Assembly: GCA_951812925.1 (NCBI GenBank)
Contig: OX638371.1
Location: 48,520,101-48,584,100 of the forward strand
Direction of reading: 5' to 3'
Length of the DNA stretch: 64,000 nt
Source: Calliopum simillimum
Taxonomy: Eukaryota; Arthropoda; Insecta; Diptera; Lauxaniidae
Made by a program: the position numbers and the translations under genes
Part shown: piece after piece, positions 22,158 through 32,304 of the stretch
Position numbering within the stretch: the stretch's first letter is position 1
Layout of the letters: each line of letters opens with the position of its first letter
Notes under the pieces: model-generated
What the model saw: the letters and a program-made list of their open reading frames with translations, nothing else
Database searches by the model: none
What the model was told of the DNA's origin: nothing

Positions 22158-24893
22158 TCAGAAAATATAAATTTTTTGACTTTAAAATAAATTCCAAGCT
22201 GGCCAAATGGCCATTGTTTATAAAAACCGAGTGATTTTGCACTGGAGACTATGTAACGGTAAATTTTTTTCCAATAAACACCACAGATCTCAATTCGTAG
22301 TCTAAAACAACTTATGTAAGCAAATTTTCAGAGAGATCGTATGACATGCAGGAGTGACAGCAAAGGAATAAGCAACGATTATCTTCAATGAAACGAATAC
22401 TTTTTGCACTGGAGCCTATCTAACGGTAGATTTTTTTCCAAAAAACACTACAGATCTCAGTTCGTAGTTCAAAACAACTTATGTATGCAATTTTTCTTAT
22501 ATTCAATCAAACGTTAAATTTTTGTACTGGAGTCCATCTAGCGGCTAATTTTTTTTTTATTATCGATATGAGGTATCATAACTAGTTTTTTCCTTTATTA
22601 AAATTTTTTAAAAAATGGATGAAGTGCATAAATAAACATGGGTTTTTATGCCATCAAAAAAAGGTTTTCGTGTTTATTTTTATTTCCTTCTAAAATAACA
22701 AGAGGTAAGACATAAGAAACATGGTTTTTATTTTTAAGTAAGCACAAAAATACAAATTTATGTATTTTCTATGAGGGGCGGAGATAGAATTTCATTTCAC
22801 AAGTAGTACAAGCAAAATAGGAAACGTCTGGCGATTTTTGGAAAGGTGCTTGAATCGTCTTGGTTATTGTTAAGCGTGTTAAGCTGAAGCTAAAACTCGA
22901 TTTGCGGGACACAGGGGGGTGTGCGATCGCCGCCATCTTGAAAAGAAAGGTGTAACCCTATATAGTAGCGCTTCAACGACTCATGATAAACACAACATTA
23001 TACAACTTCTAAAACTCATAACTTGATAACCGTAAAACATACCACAAAATTGAGGACCGGAGAATAATTGTTATAAAATTTACTTTTAAATAAAAATATT
23101 TAACAAAAAATAAAATGGGTGCACCAAGCCTTAAAAATGGCTTTGAAAAAGAAAAAAGGCTTTTATCCACCAAAAATTTATTTTTTTTTCAGTGTTACTT
23201 TTTTTTTCAAAAGCACATACTTTACTACAGAAACCCTGAAAATTTCATCAAAATCGAATAAAAAACCGAGGAGCTATGGATTTTCAAATGTGTGAGTATC
23301 CAAAGGTTGTATCGAACTTCGTGTGGCCGCCATCTTGGAAATTTTCGGAATTTTTGGAAAATCATTTTACCACAGTTATATGTGTGTCAAATACTAACAT
23401 TCCACCAATTTTCATACAAATCGGAGATGTCAAGTCGAGCCTTGGTCGATTAAGCAAAAAAATACTCCACTCAAAAATGGATATGAACGCTTTACCCTTA
23501 CCAAAATATGTGTCAATTTGTTCGTCTGAAACTGCTGTAGAAAAAAGCATATTTTCCGTAAAATAAACACTTTGATGGCAATTCAAAGTTGAACAAAAAC
23601 AACCCCTTAAATTTTTCAGTTTTTCGTTAATAACTTGGAAAATAATAAAGTTAGAGTAAAAACTTCATGATAAAAAATGAAGATCCATTTTTTGTCAACA
23701 CAAAAGTGTCAATGTGTTTTTCCGAAAAAATGAACGGCTTCCATGTAAATGAAGAAAGAACATTACACCTTTCTTTTCAAGATGGTGGCGATCGCACACC
23801 CCCCTGTGTCCCGCAAATCGAGTTTTAGCTTCAGCTTAACACGCTTAACAATAACAAAGACGATTCAAACACCTTTCCAAAAATCGNNNNNNNNNNNNNN
23901 NNNNNNNNNNNNNNNNNNNNNNNNNNNNNNNNNNNNNNNNNNNNNNNNNNNNNNNNNNNNNNNNNNNNNNNNNNNNNNNNNNNNNNNNNNNNNNNNNNNN
24001 NNNNNNNNNNNNNNNNNNNNNNNNNNNNNNNNNNNNNNNNNNNNNNNNNNNNNNNNNNNNNNNNNNNNNNNNNNNNNNNNNNNNNNTTCCAAAAATCGCC
24101 AGATGCTCATTTTTTTGTGCTATTTTGCTTGTACTAAAGCTGTTTTTTTTTTAAAAAAAAATCACGAAATAAATGTTTCTCAAACATCTTTTTGCAGGGT
24201 ATTTAGATGATTTCTGAGCACCCCGCATTAATATGTCCCTGTTTTTAATTGCTGACAAATTTTCTCCACCAACATTCTAATATATCAGAATTATACAAGT
24301 AACAACTACAATTTAAAAAACAAACCATTTTTTAATCCTTCGCTGACACTCTCAGACGTCATTCAATCAATCTTAAAATTTGGGTGCATAGTTTATTTTT
24401 TATGACGAATCAAGTACCATAAGTTTTTTTTTTTTTTTTTGAAAAAAATTAACCACTAGATGGACTCCAGTACAAAAATTGAACGTTTGATTGAATATTA
24501 GTGTTTTTTTTTTCTTTGCTGGCACTCCTGCACTTCATACGATCTCTCTGAAAAATTGCATACATAAGTTGTTTTGGACTACGAACTGAAATCTGTAGTG
24601 TTTTTTGGAAAAAAATCTACCGTTAGATAGGCTCCAATGCAAAAAGTATTCGTTTCATTGAAGATAATCATTTCTTATTCCTTTGCTGACACTGCTGCAC
24701 GTCATACGATCTCTCTGAAAATTTGCATACATAAGTTGTTTTAGACTACGAATTGAGATCTATGGTGTTTTTTGGAAAAAAATTTACCGTTACATAGTCT
24801 CCAGTGCAAAATCACTCGGTTTTTATAAACAATGGCCATTTGGCCAGCTAGGAATTTATTTTAAAGTCAAAAAATTTATATTTCCTGAATTGT
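22158..24893. mobile_element. Nested foldback containing the assembly gap
   Basis: Outer arms 22158-22550 and 24450-24893 (AAACAATTCAG / CTGAATTGTTT) hold tandem units of about 155 bp marked TTTTTGCACTGGAGCCTATC. An inner pair, 22803-22955 and 23760-24140, includes GGGGTGTGCGATCGCCGCCA and its inverse. The inner spacer 22956-23759 shows no gene. Confidence 0.7.
23887..24086. other. 200-N assembly gap
   Basis: Exactly 200 Ns. The left flank ends TTCCAAAAATCG and the right flank begins TTCCAAAAATCG, a 12-bp overlap. Confidence 0.95.
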
Positions 24894-25384
24894 TTATCTC
24901 TCTTGTTTCATAATTTGAGTGTGGAATTGGGTTTTAAAACTCTACCATATATTTCAATACATACTAATGTATATTCTTTAATTTGGCGCTTGATTTTTTT
25001 AAAGAAAATGTGTTCTTGTAGTGAATTATTTTTGTGTACACTTTTTTGTAAAAAAAAAACCATAGTGCATCGCACAGTGGGAGGGTTTGTATGGAACGGC
25101 GGACATATATAGCAATTATAGAGGTAGACTATTGAAATTTGGTACAGGTGTTTTTTACTTTAAAATAATAAAAATTTATGAATATGAACAAAATCCGAAG
25201 ACGGACACGCTTACATTCCGAGCTATCTTTAATAGTTTTCAAGTTATGAGAAATAAACGAAAATCTACTTTATAAAAATTAGATTTTGTTTGTTTGTGTA
25301 TCTGTCCCTAATTGACTCGGAAACTAACTTAACGTTTTTTAAGAAGTTGTTACATTGTGTAATTAGAAAAAAAGGCTATGTTGT
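24894..25384. other. No gene recognised
   Basis: Short open frames of 60-70 codons only; a GGGCGG-free A+T-rich stretch with no paired repeat seen. Confidence 0.4.
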
Positions 25385-25790
25385 ATGCTAAAATAGTGGG
25401 CGATTCCACTCCAAAAAAATCAACTTATCATATCTCCGAAACTCTTTGACGCAGATAAATGAGATTTAGTAAACATGTAAAAATCATCAGGACAAATAAT
25501 GTTCACCGGAAAAATGGACAGTGCCACGCCCTCAAAAAATTAAATTCATAATTTCTCTGACAATATTTGACGCACTTAGATATGATTGACAATTGAAACA
25601 AATAGACGATGCCACGCCCCACTGAATGCTGATTCATCATATCCTAGAAACTGCTTGACGCAGATAGACAAAATCTGGTACATATGCAAAGGGTATTAAG
25701 AGAAATAATTTTCAATGAAAAAATGGGCAGTGCCACGCCCTAAGAAAATAAAATTTGTCATATTACTGTCGCTTCTTGACGCAAATTATA
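25385..25790. repeat. Four about 115-bp tandem repeats with GTGCCACGCCC
   Basis: Units carry CATATCTCCGAAACTCTTTG or derivatives, TTGACGCAGATA, and AGTGCCACGCCC at their ends (near 25520, 25610, 25730). Same family as the arms at 21.4-22.0 kb. Confidence 0.8.
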
Positions 25791-26044
25791 AGATTTCGAA
25801 AAATGCTTCGCTATGGTATGTCCAAGTAAAGAGAGGGCAATTTCAAAGGGACTTACCTACTACTTTCGTTAAAAAAGAATCTTCCGAATTTAAGCAGACT
25901 GTAAGCTTAAACTTGATAAATCTATTGTAAAACGTTGAAGAATATAAAGAAATAAAAATAATTGGTTTATTCCATTACTACGAACTTGTATAGTCAAATT
26001 TGCAATGAACAACAACCGACGCTACAAATATTAACTTGGAAATT

Positions 26045-26125
26045 GATGACATATGTTTCGGCTGTTACCACATACATATATATATATATTTGCATATATA
26101 TATATGTACATAGCCTCATCAGACC
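26045..26125 (-). ncRNA. Hammerhead ribozyme motif F1 (type I)
   Basis: Minus strand: GGT, canonical CTGATGA, stem II starting GGCT and closing AGCC over a long AT-rich arm, GAA, palindromic stem III ACATATGT, GTC, then ATC pairing with GGT through one G-U. All invariant core bases are present. C17 is at 26048. Confidence 0.78.
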
Positions 26126-26151
26126 TATTTTAGTTAATCTTTGCTTCTTAC

Positions 26152-26222
26152 TAGAATCGAACCGCAGCCTTCTGCATTCTAATGAAAGAGTGCAGCAGAC
26201 CTCTATCACTTAGGCCACGCTA
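26152..26222 (-). ncRNA. tRNA-like sequence in module F1
   Basis: B box GGTTCGATTC at 26163-26154 (perfect over these ten bases) and A box TGGCCTAAGTGA at 26217-26206. Lies upstream of F1 on the same strand by about 27 bp. Confidence 0.7.
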
Positions 26223-26391
26223 CGGAACGATCTACCTCGTCAAAGATCCTCACATAAACAACACTGTTGTTGTTATTTATGTAAGTACACTTGTTGCTAT
26301 CAGCTGTGTTCATTGGAAATATTTTCTTAATTGTTATTATGTTGAATGCACTCTCAAACTTGGTTTTGAGACATTGTGACTTGTGGTAAAA

Positions 26392-26412
26392 GCCGAAACA
26401 TATGTCACCAAT
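26392..26412 (+). ncRNA. Half hammerhead (3' part only)
   Basis: AGCCGAAACATATGTCACC without any CTGATGA upstream: the catalytic strand is missing, so it cannot cut alone. Confidence 0.6.
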
Positions 26413-26839
26413 TTCCAAGTTAATATTTGTAGCGTCGGTTGTTGTTCATTGCAAATTTGACTGTACAAGTTCGTATTAATGGAATATTCAAAAATAGCAG
26501 TCTTAAAAAGCAAAATTAAAATCATTTTAATTTGTGAAAAATCATTTAATATTGAAAATGTGAACCCGCCTATTAATGTTAGAATTCTAACATTTACAAC
26601 TATAACCTTGCGAGAGCAAGAATCTCACTAGCAGTGGACAAATAATCCACAACAGTGAGATATTAATTGTGAATTGTGGAAGGTAGCATGTCTCAAAACC
26701 AAATTTGGGAGTGCATTCAACATAATAACAATTAAGAAAATATTTCCAATGAACACAGCTGATAGCAACAAGTGTACTTACATAAATAACAACAACAGTG
26801 TTATTTATGTGAGGATCTTTGACGAGGTAGATCGTTCCG

Positions 26840-26910
26840 TAGCGTGGCCTAAGTGGCAGAGGTCTGCTGCACTCTTTCATTAGAATGCAGAAGGCTGCGG
26901 TTCGATTCTA
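26840..26910 (+). ncRNA. tRNA-like sequence in module F2
   Basis: A box TGGCCTAAGTGG (26845-26856) and B box GGTTCGATTC (26899-26908). CTGCA and TGCAG between them can form an anticodon-like stem with an enlarged loop. Confidence 0.72.
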
Positions 26911-26936
26911 GTAAGAAGCAAAGATTAACTAAAATA

Positions 26937-27015
26937 GGTCTGATGAGGCTATGTACATATATATATATATGCAAACATATATATGTGTATATGGTAATAG
27001 CCGAAACATGTCACC
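26937..27015 (+). ncRNA. Hammerhead ribozyme motif F2 (type I)
   Basis: Plus strand: GGT, CTGATGA, six-pair stem II GGCTAT/ATAGCC, GAA, ACATGT, C17 at 27012, then ACC pairing with GGT. Stem III has lost two central bases compared with the other copies (ACATATGT). It is antisense to DIP2. Confidence 0.78.
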
Positions 27016-27204
27016 AATTTCCAAGTTAATATTTGTAGCGTCGGTTGTTGTTCATTGCAAATTTGACTGTACAAGTTCGTATTAATGGAATATTCAAAAA
27101 TAGCAGTCTTAAAAAGCAAAATTAAAATTATTTTAATTTTTCAAAAATCATTTAAAAATAATTTGTTTTCTCAAAAACTGAAACAGGAAAAAAACTCATA
27201 GAAA

Positions 27205-27715
27205 AAAAAGTTCTCAAAAAAGGCAGTAGGGACTTTGCATTTCGATTATACTTGGCCACATACGGAGGGCCTAACAAAATTTCGCTTAGTAGGTGTCATG
27301 TTGTAAATTTTTAGTAAATCAAAAAATGGCGTACGATTTGTTATGGTCTTAAGATATATCATTTTAATTTTCAGAAAGATTGGTCAACATTATATTGGAA
27401 AATTACGAATATCAAAATATGTAAATTTTTTTTTTAATGTCAAAACCTTAAAAATTTTTCGATTTTGGCTTTTTGAGCTCAAATTTTCGAAAAATCACCA
27501 TAATTCACGTATTATATATAAAAACACAAACAAATTTTTTTTTAAAAGCTAAATGCTTGTACTTTTTGCCAAAATACTATTTTAACATATTTCGTGCAAA
27601 CGTATTAAAAATAGTGTTCCAAAAAAGTCAATTTATTTTGTCCCGTAAAACTATAATATGAAAAAGTTCATAAAAAAAAGTTCTCAAAAAAGGCAGCTGG
27701 GACCTTGCATTTCGA
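27205..27715 (+). repeat. Direct repeat pair CTCAAAAAAGGCAG
   Basis: A block AGTTCTCAAAAAAGGCAG followed by GGGAC and TTGCATTTCGATTA occurs at about 27209 and 27681. A shorter duplicate, ATGATAATTTTATATTGAAC, is at 27879 and 27929. The rest of 27116-28010 shows nothing coding. Confidence 0.6.
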
Positions 27716-28015
27716 TTAAGCATTCTTTCCCACATATTATATTGAAAAATAATGAAATCGGAAAAGGTGTATTTTTTTTTTTAATGTCAAAGTTTGCAAT
27801 TTTCCATTTATACCATATTTTTTAAAAGTTTGAAAAATCACTATAATTTACAAAAATCTGCAGAAAAAAATAGGTTATTGAAGTATGATAATTTTATATT
27901 GAACTAAAATTTTTAGCAAAGAAGAAACAATATGATAATTTTATATTGAACTCATTAAACAGTCATTTTTGCCATTTTTCAACAACAGACGCAAGCAAGT
28001 GTTAACAGGGAAATC

Positions 28016-28095
28016 GATTACATATGTTTCGGCTACTTCCACATAGATATTTATATATTTTCATGTATAAACATGTAAGTATATAGCGTCATCAG
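28016..28095 (-). ncRNA. Hammerhead motif split by insertion (copy G)
   Basis: Minus strand: CTGATGA at 28095-28089, stem II pairs GCTA/TAGC, GAA, ACATATGT, H17 = A, then ATC. The stem I partner GAT lies on the far side of the GGGG element (31056-31058, minus). First stem II pair is C/C, so activity was probably already reduced. Confidence 0.6.
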
Positions 28096-28297
28096 GGGGT
28101 CGATTCTGGTTCAGTGAAAAGTCGAAGTGAAAAGACTACTTCACCGTAAAAGCGATTCTTGTTGTTTTATATTTTGAAAAATGTGAAAAGTTTTTTACAC
28201 CTCAAGCAAAAGTTTTCACTGACAAATTCGACAGTGATAAAAATTTAATTTAATGAAAAACAAACAAACAAATCAACAAAAATATTTCAAATGCGGT

Positions 28298-30236
28298 TTC
28301 CTATAGCCAAGGAAAATAAGACGAAAAAAGAGCTGCTGTGCGAAATAATTCCAAGTGAATTTTTTTCACCGGAATTGTCTTTATTAAAGCATGATAAATA
28401 ATGTGTAAAAAGTCCATTGTGCGCATAAAAAGTTATTCAGGCTCAAAGGTCGCTAAAATCAGTTGTTTGCAAATATCTCGCTAACGCAAACATTTACAGA
28501 AAAATTTTTCTCCACAATTTTGTAACACAGGAAAGTTCCTATGTAAAGATGTAAAAAATGTTTTTGTGTAGCTTATAAATTAGGAGAAAACTCAATTTAA
28601 AAAGTTGTGCACAGTTTTTATATGTAAATGCTACATACAGGGTCCGCCAAATAATTTTTTTTGAAAATTCTATAAAAAAAAACTACTGGATATTTTCTCA
28701 AATTTCTTTTTTTATTTGAAAGTACAATCCTTCCGGTTAATAATGGAAAATAATTTCATTCAAATGGCTGCCTCGGCCATGCAGTAGCCTACACGATCGG
28801 TCCAATTTTAAGCACATTATCGATTGTGTGCAGCTGTATTTCACCATTGGCTTCACGAATATTGTCCTTTAAAGCGTCAATTGTCTCTGGCTTGTCGGCG
28901 TAACACTTATCTTTGAGGGCACCCCACAAATAATAAGCCAACGGTGTCAAATCGCAGCTCCGAGGTGGCCAAACGACATCAGCTCTGCGGTTGATAATGC
29001 GATCTTCAAAAACAGGGCGCAAAACATCGAGTGTAGCTTCGGCTGTGTGGCCCGTAGCGCCGTCCTGTTGAAACCAAATGTTGCCAATATCTTCCTCTTC
29101 AATTTTTGTGAACAAAAATTCGTTCAACATGGCCCGATAACGACCGCCATTGACTGTTACGGTCACTCCTTGCTCATTTTCGAAGAAAAATGGCCCAATT
29201 ATGCCTCTGGACCAAAATCCGCACCAAACAGTGACTCGTTTTGGGTGCAGCGGCTTTTCAATGTATGCGTGTGGGTTCTCTGTGCCCCAAATGCGACAAC
29301 ATTGCTTGTTTACATACCCGCCAAGATCAAAATGAGCTTCATCTGAAAATATGATTTTTTTGGCAAAATCGGTATCTTCCGTAAGTCGATCGCAGACCCA
29401 CTTAGCGAAGCGTTGTTCAAGCGTATACACAACCATATTCGTTCAGCGGAAGGATAAAACTAATTATCTGTCAATTTTCAGGAACTTACGCTGATGTCAA
29501 ATTTGAAAGAATTATAAAAATCCCAACGACAGTTTTTTTTTTAAGTCGGGTAAAGTGATTTTTCAGTACAAAATTTCTGACCATATTTTTTTAAAGACCA
29601 AAATTTTGAAAACAGAGGCAAAAGAAAAAAATGTAAGCCGCAAACTTTATTATACAGATTTTTCCCTATCATTTGATATTAAAAACATAAAATTGTAACT
29701 GCCGTAGAAAAAGTTATAACCTTTTGAAAATTAGTGTTTTTTGGTAGTTTGCACACTAAAATCTATATATGCCAGTTAGGAAAAAATTTAAATCGAACTG
29801 TTGTGAACTAAAAAAAAGGTGTCAAATTGCTCCTGAGCACTTGCTCAATAAGAAAAAAAAGTTTTGAAAACAAGTTCATCGACTACTGTTTGAAAAATGT
29901 CGAAAAACGGTACATTTGTTAAAAAGCACAACAAAACACAAATAGTCATTTTCGATGTTTTTATAAGAGGTGAATTTGAATCTGGTCCCAGAACTGCTTT
30001 ATCACGTAGTTTTTGAAATATTGAAACCTAAAATATCAAAAACACGATTTAGACATTTGCAAAAAACTGATTTTAGCGACCTTTGAACCTGAATAACTTT
30101 TTATGCGCACAATGGACTTCCATGGACTTTTTACACATTATTCATTATGCTTTAATAAAGACAACTCCGGTGAAAAAAATTCACTTGGAATTTTTTCGCA
30201 GAAATATTTTTATTTTCCTGGGCTACTATAAAACAT
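28298..30236. mobile_element. TATAGCCC-family foldback, copy 2 (interrupted)
   Basis: Left arm 28298-28620 and right arm 30045-30236 match copy 1 (AATTCCAAGTGAATTTTTTT, AAAAGTTATTCAGGCTC and inverses). The centre is occupied by the mariner relic from about 28636 and by unclassified sequence to 30040. Confidence 0.7.
28636..29480 (-). pseudogene. rosa-like (DD41D) mariner transposase, 3' part
   Basis: Minus strand: IFSDEAHFDLGGYVNKQ (first Asp), NIWFQQDGATGHTAE (second Asp) and WPPRSCDLTPLAYYLWG. Counting from the second Asp, 41 residues precede the position where the third Asp should be, the spacing of the rosa mariner family first known from the fly Ceratitis rosa; here it is Ala. Frameshifts follow near 28805 and 28765, after which NWTDRVGYC and HLNEIIFHY are still readable. 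The DNA-binding N terminus is lost. A likely terminus CAGGGTCCGCC is at 28638. Inactive. Confidence 0.82.
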
Positions 30237-30765
30237 TAACAATTAGTTGATGTAAATGGCCGGAAATTGAAGGTGCTCAATCAGATGGATAAATTTAAAA
30301 TTGCAAAATATAAGGAATTTTCACCCCACGACCCCGATAGATTCTATATTCGTTTCGCTTCAATTTAACGCCGTTTATTCCACCGCAGTCCAGTTTTAGT
30401 TGGTTCAATTAAAAAACTAGAGTTCGTTTTGACCACCTGAAGCAAGAGGACAGCGTGATTTAGATCGGATCGCAAATCAGACAGTCTGTCACTTGTAGAC
30501 TCTGAAACTATCCGCCTGAATTTGAATCTCAATCACACTTTGACCCCAAGTATTATCAGTTTCATTCTCTTAGCTAGAACCGTGTGGCCGGAAAAGAGTG
30601 ATTTAAAAGCTTTTCATTAGCATTTATTTATTTGTCAGCACCAAGCACTTACGTTCTATAAGAAGCATCGTTTCATTGTATGTCCTAGAGAGTAAGCGCT
30701 TACCTCTGCTTAACTAAAAAGATGTAAACGTTAATTATTAAAAAAAAAAAAATTAAAAAAAAATT

Positions 30766-30836
30766 ACTGGGATTGAACTCCTAACACAATGCTCCGAAAT
30801 ATTAAAATAGCAAACCCTCTATCACATCAGCCACAG
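30766..30836 (-). ncRNA. tRNA-like sequence inside the GGGG element
   Basis: B box-like AGTTCAATCCC at 30779-30769 and A box-like TGGCTGATGTGATAG near 30833-30819. No hammerhead follows it. Confidence 0.5.
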
Positions 30837-31083
30837 AATCGCATTACGTATGTGTATAAAACTCAAACTATTTGTCAGCTAGAGAACGTCAGTTATTTTT
30901 CACACACCACATTGAAAACTTTTCTTCAACTCGAATTTTTCACTTTGTAAACCAGAATCGCTTCAATCGATGAAGTGAAGTGAAAAGATTCGGTGAAAAT
31001 GAAAGTGATAAATTTTTTTACACTTCAGTTTCACTGAACCATAATCGACCCCCAGATCAGTTCTAGTTAAATCTTGTCAGAAA

Positions 31084-31158
31084 CCGTACTCGAACCCGTG
31101 ACTCCGGTTTTCTAATGAAAGAAATCGCGGTGCTTAAGCGATTGCGCTATTGGACACG
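31084..31158 (-). ncRNA. tRNA-like sequence paired with hammerhead copy G
   Basis: B box GGTTCGAGTAC (31096-31086) and A box TAGCGCAATCG (31149-31139), with a D-arm-like GCGCAATCGCTTAAGC. The most tRNA-like of the set. Before the GGGG insertion it lay just upstream of the split hammerhead. Confidence 0.7.
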
Positions 31159-31365
31159 GATAAACTCTCTGAACAGGATCGCCATTATGGATAAATCATA
31201 AGGCTCACTAGCGCCGTCTGTTGTGAAAAATTGCCAAATTGTTAGTTGGTAACACACTCTGGTTTTGAGACATGCTACGCTTATGGCCATAATGAACACT
31301 TTTTATGATATGTAATTTCTGCGAAAAATGCATCCCCTTGCATTTATTCGCAGTTTAAAATTCAA

Positions 31366-32304
31366 CTAGTAAGGGTGGTATCTTTGGCCTGGCCAAAAAC
31401 TAAATACCCTACACTGTATTTCAAGTATATTATTAGGAGAGTATAAGAACAAATGGCTTATATGGGAAGTGCCACGCCCTCACCTCCGAGCTTACCTTGA
31501 TTTTGCGTAGAGTTTGCATTTACTGTTCTGAGTGTTTGAGTAAAATTCGGCTAGGTTTTCCTTAAAAAATCTTTCAGTATAGCATTTTGAATGGGAGGTG
31601 CCACGCCCTCTAATCGTACATCGCCTACTTTACGCTCAGAATTTACGATTAATGTTTTTCGTGTTTGAGTGAAATTTGGTTGGATTATCTCAAAAAACAC
31701 TTTCATTATATAATTTTGAAACATTTGCTTATATGAGAGGTGCCACGCCCTCTTGTCCGAGTTTACCCAGATCTTGCGTATAGCTTGCATTTATAAATCC
31801 GAGTGTTTGAGTGTAATTTGGTTGGGTTATCTCAAAAAACGCTTTCCGTATAACATTTTGATACTTTTGTTTGTATGGGAGGTACCACGCCCTCTAGTCC
31901 GAATTCGCCTAGTTTTTGCTCAGAGCTTATACTTACTTTACCTAGTATTTATGTGTATTTTGCTTCTGTTATTGCAAATAATGCTCTTATTATTGCATTT
32001 TGAATATATTTTTTGTATGGGAGGTAGGCGTGTCCGTTGACCGATTTCGCTCATTTTCAATCCGCCGAGCTAACTTTTACGACGGAGGCAGAATACCAAT
32101 TTTCATTGAATTATGTGGCTCAGTTTTCCCAAAAAATGTATTTCCACACACACCCAGCCAGCCAGCCAGACAGACGGACATGGCTATATCGACTCAGGAG
32201 GTGACGCTGATCAAGAATATATATAGTTTTCCATACCTGCCACGCCTCCTTCTCTGCGTTACAAACGGAAGGACAAAGTGAATATACCCTGGGTGTAGGG
32301 TATA
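31366..32304 (-). mobile_element. DINE-1/Helentron-like element, copy A
   Basis: On the minus strand it starts TATACCCTACACCCAGGGTA and ends CCCTTACTAG after a TGGCCAGGCCA hairpin. Inside: ATATTCTTGATCAGCGTCAC, a CGATATAGCCATGTCCGTC block, a GTCY-type microsatellite and about four tandem units of about 120 bp with GAGGTGCCACGCCCTC. This is the block order of DINE-1 (INE-1) elements of flies. Non-coding. Confidence 0.85.

Larger units (their letters stand above)
25965..27115. mobile_element. Family F hammerhead modules, inverted pair
   Basis: A minus-strand module (25970-26385) is followed by a plus-strand 3' half (26392-26505) and a complete plus-strand module (about 26640-27110). Shared tail: AATTTCCAAGTTAATATTTG, then GTAGCGTCGGTTGTTGTTCA and GTACAAGTTCGTATTAATGG. 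Order in each module: 5' body, tRNA-like part, hammerhead, tail. Confidence 0.8.
28096..31052. mobile_element. GGGGTCGATT-ended element, 3-bp duplication CAG
   Basis: Ends GGGGTCGATTCTGGTTCAGT and its near-perfect inverse; CAG at 28093-28095 and 31053-31055. The paralogous family F site (26120-26122) has one CAG and no insertion. The superfamily is undecided: 3-bp duplications occur in Harbinger-like elements, but CAG is not their usual target. It contains a TATAGCCC foldback, a mariner relic and a tRNA-like sequence. Confidence 0.85.

Noticed and set aside
23749..24210. 153-codon ORF spanning the gap
   Set aside because: Most of it is translated Ns; the frame is an artefact.
26152..26222. 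Functional tRNA gene
   Set aside because: A and B boxes are present but the acceptor stem is missing and the anticodon loop is enlarged; it is a repeat-derived tRNA-like head.
28016..28095. Active ribozyme at copy G
   Set aside because: The core is split by 2957 bp, the first stem II pair is C/C and H17 is A; kept only as evidence for covariation.
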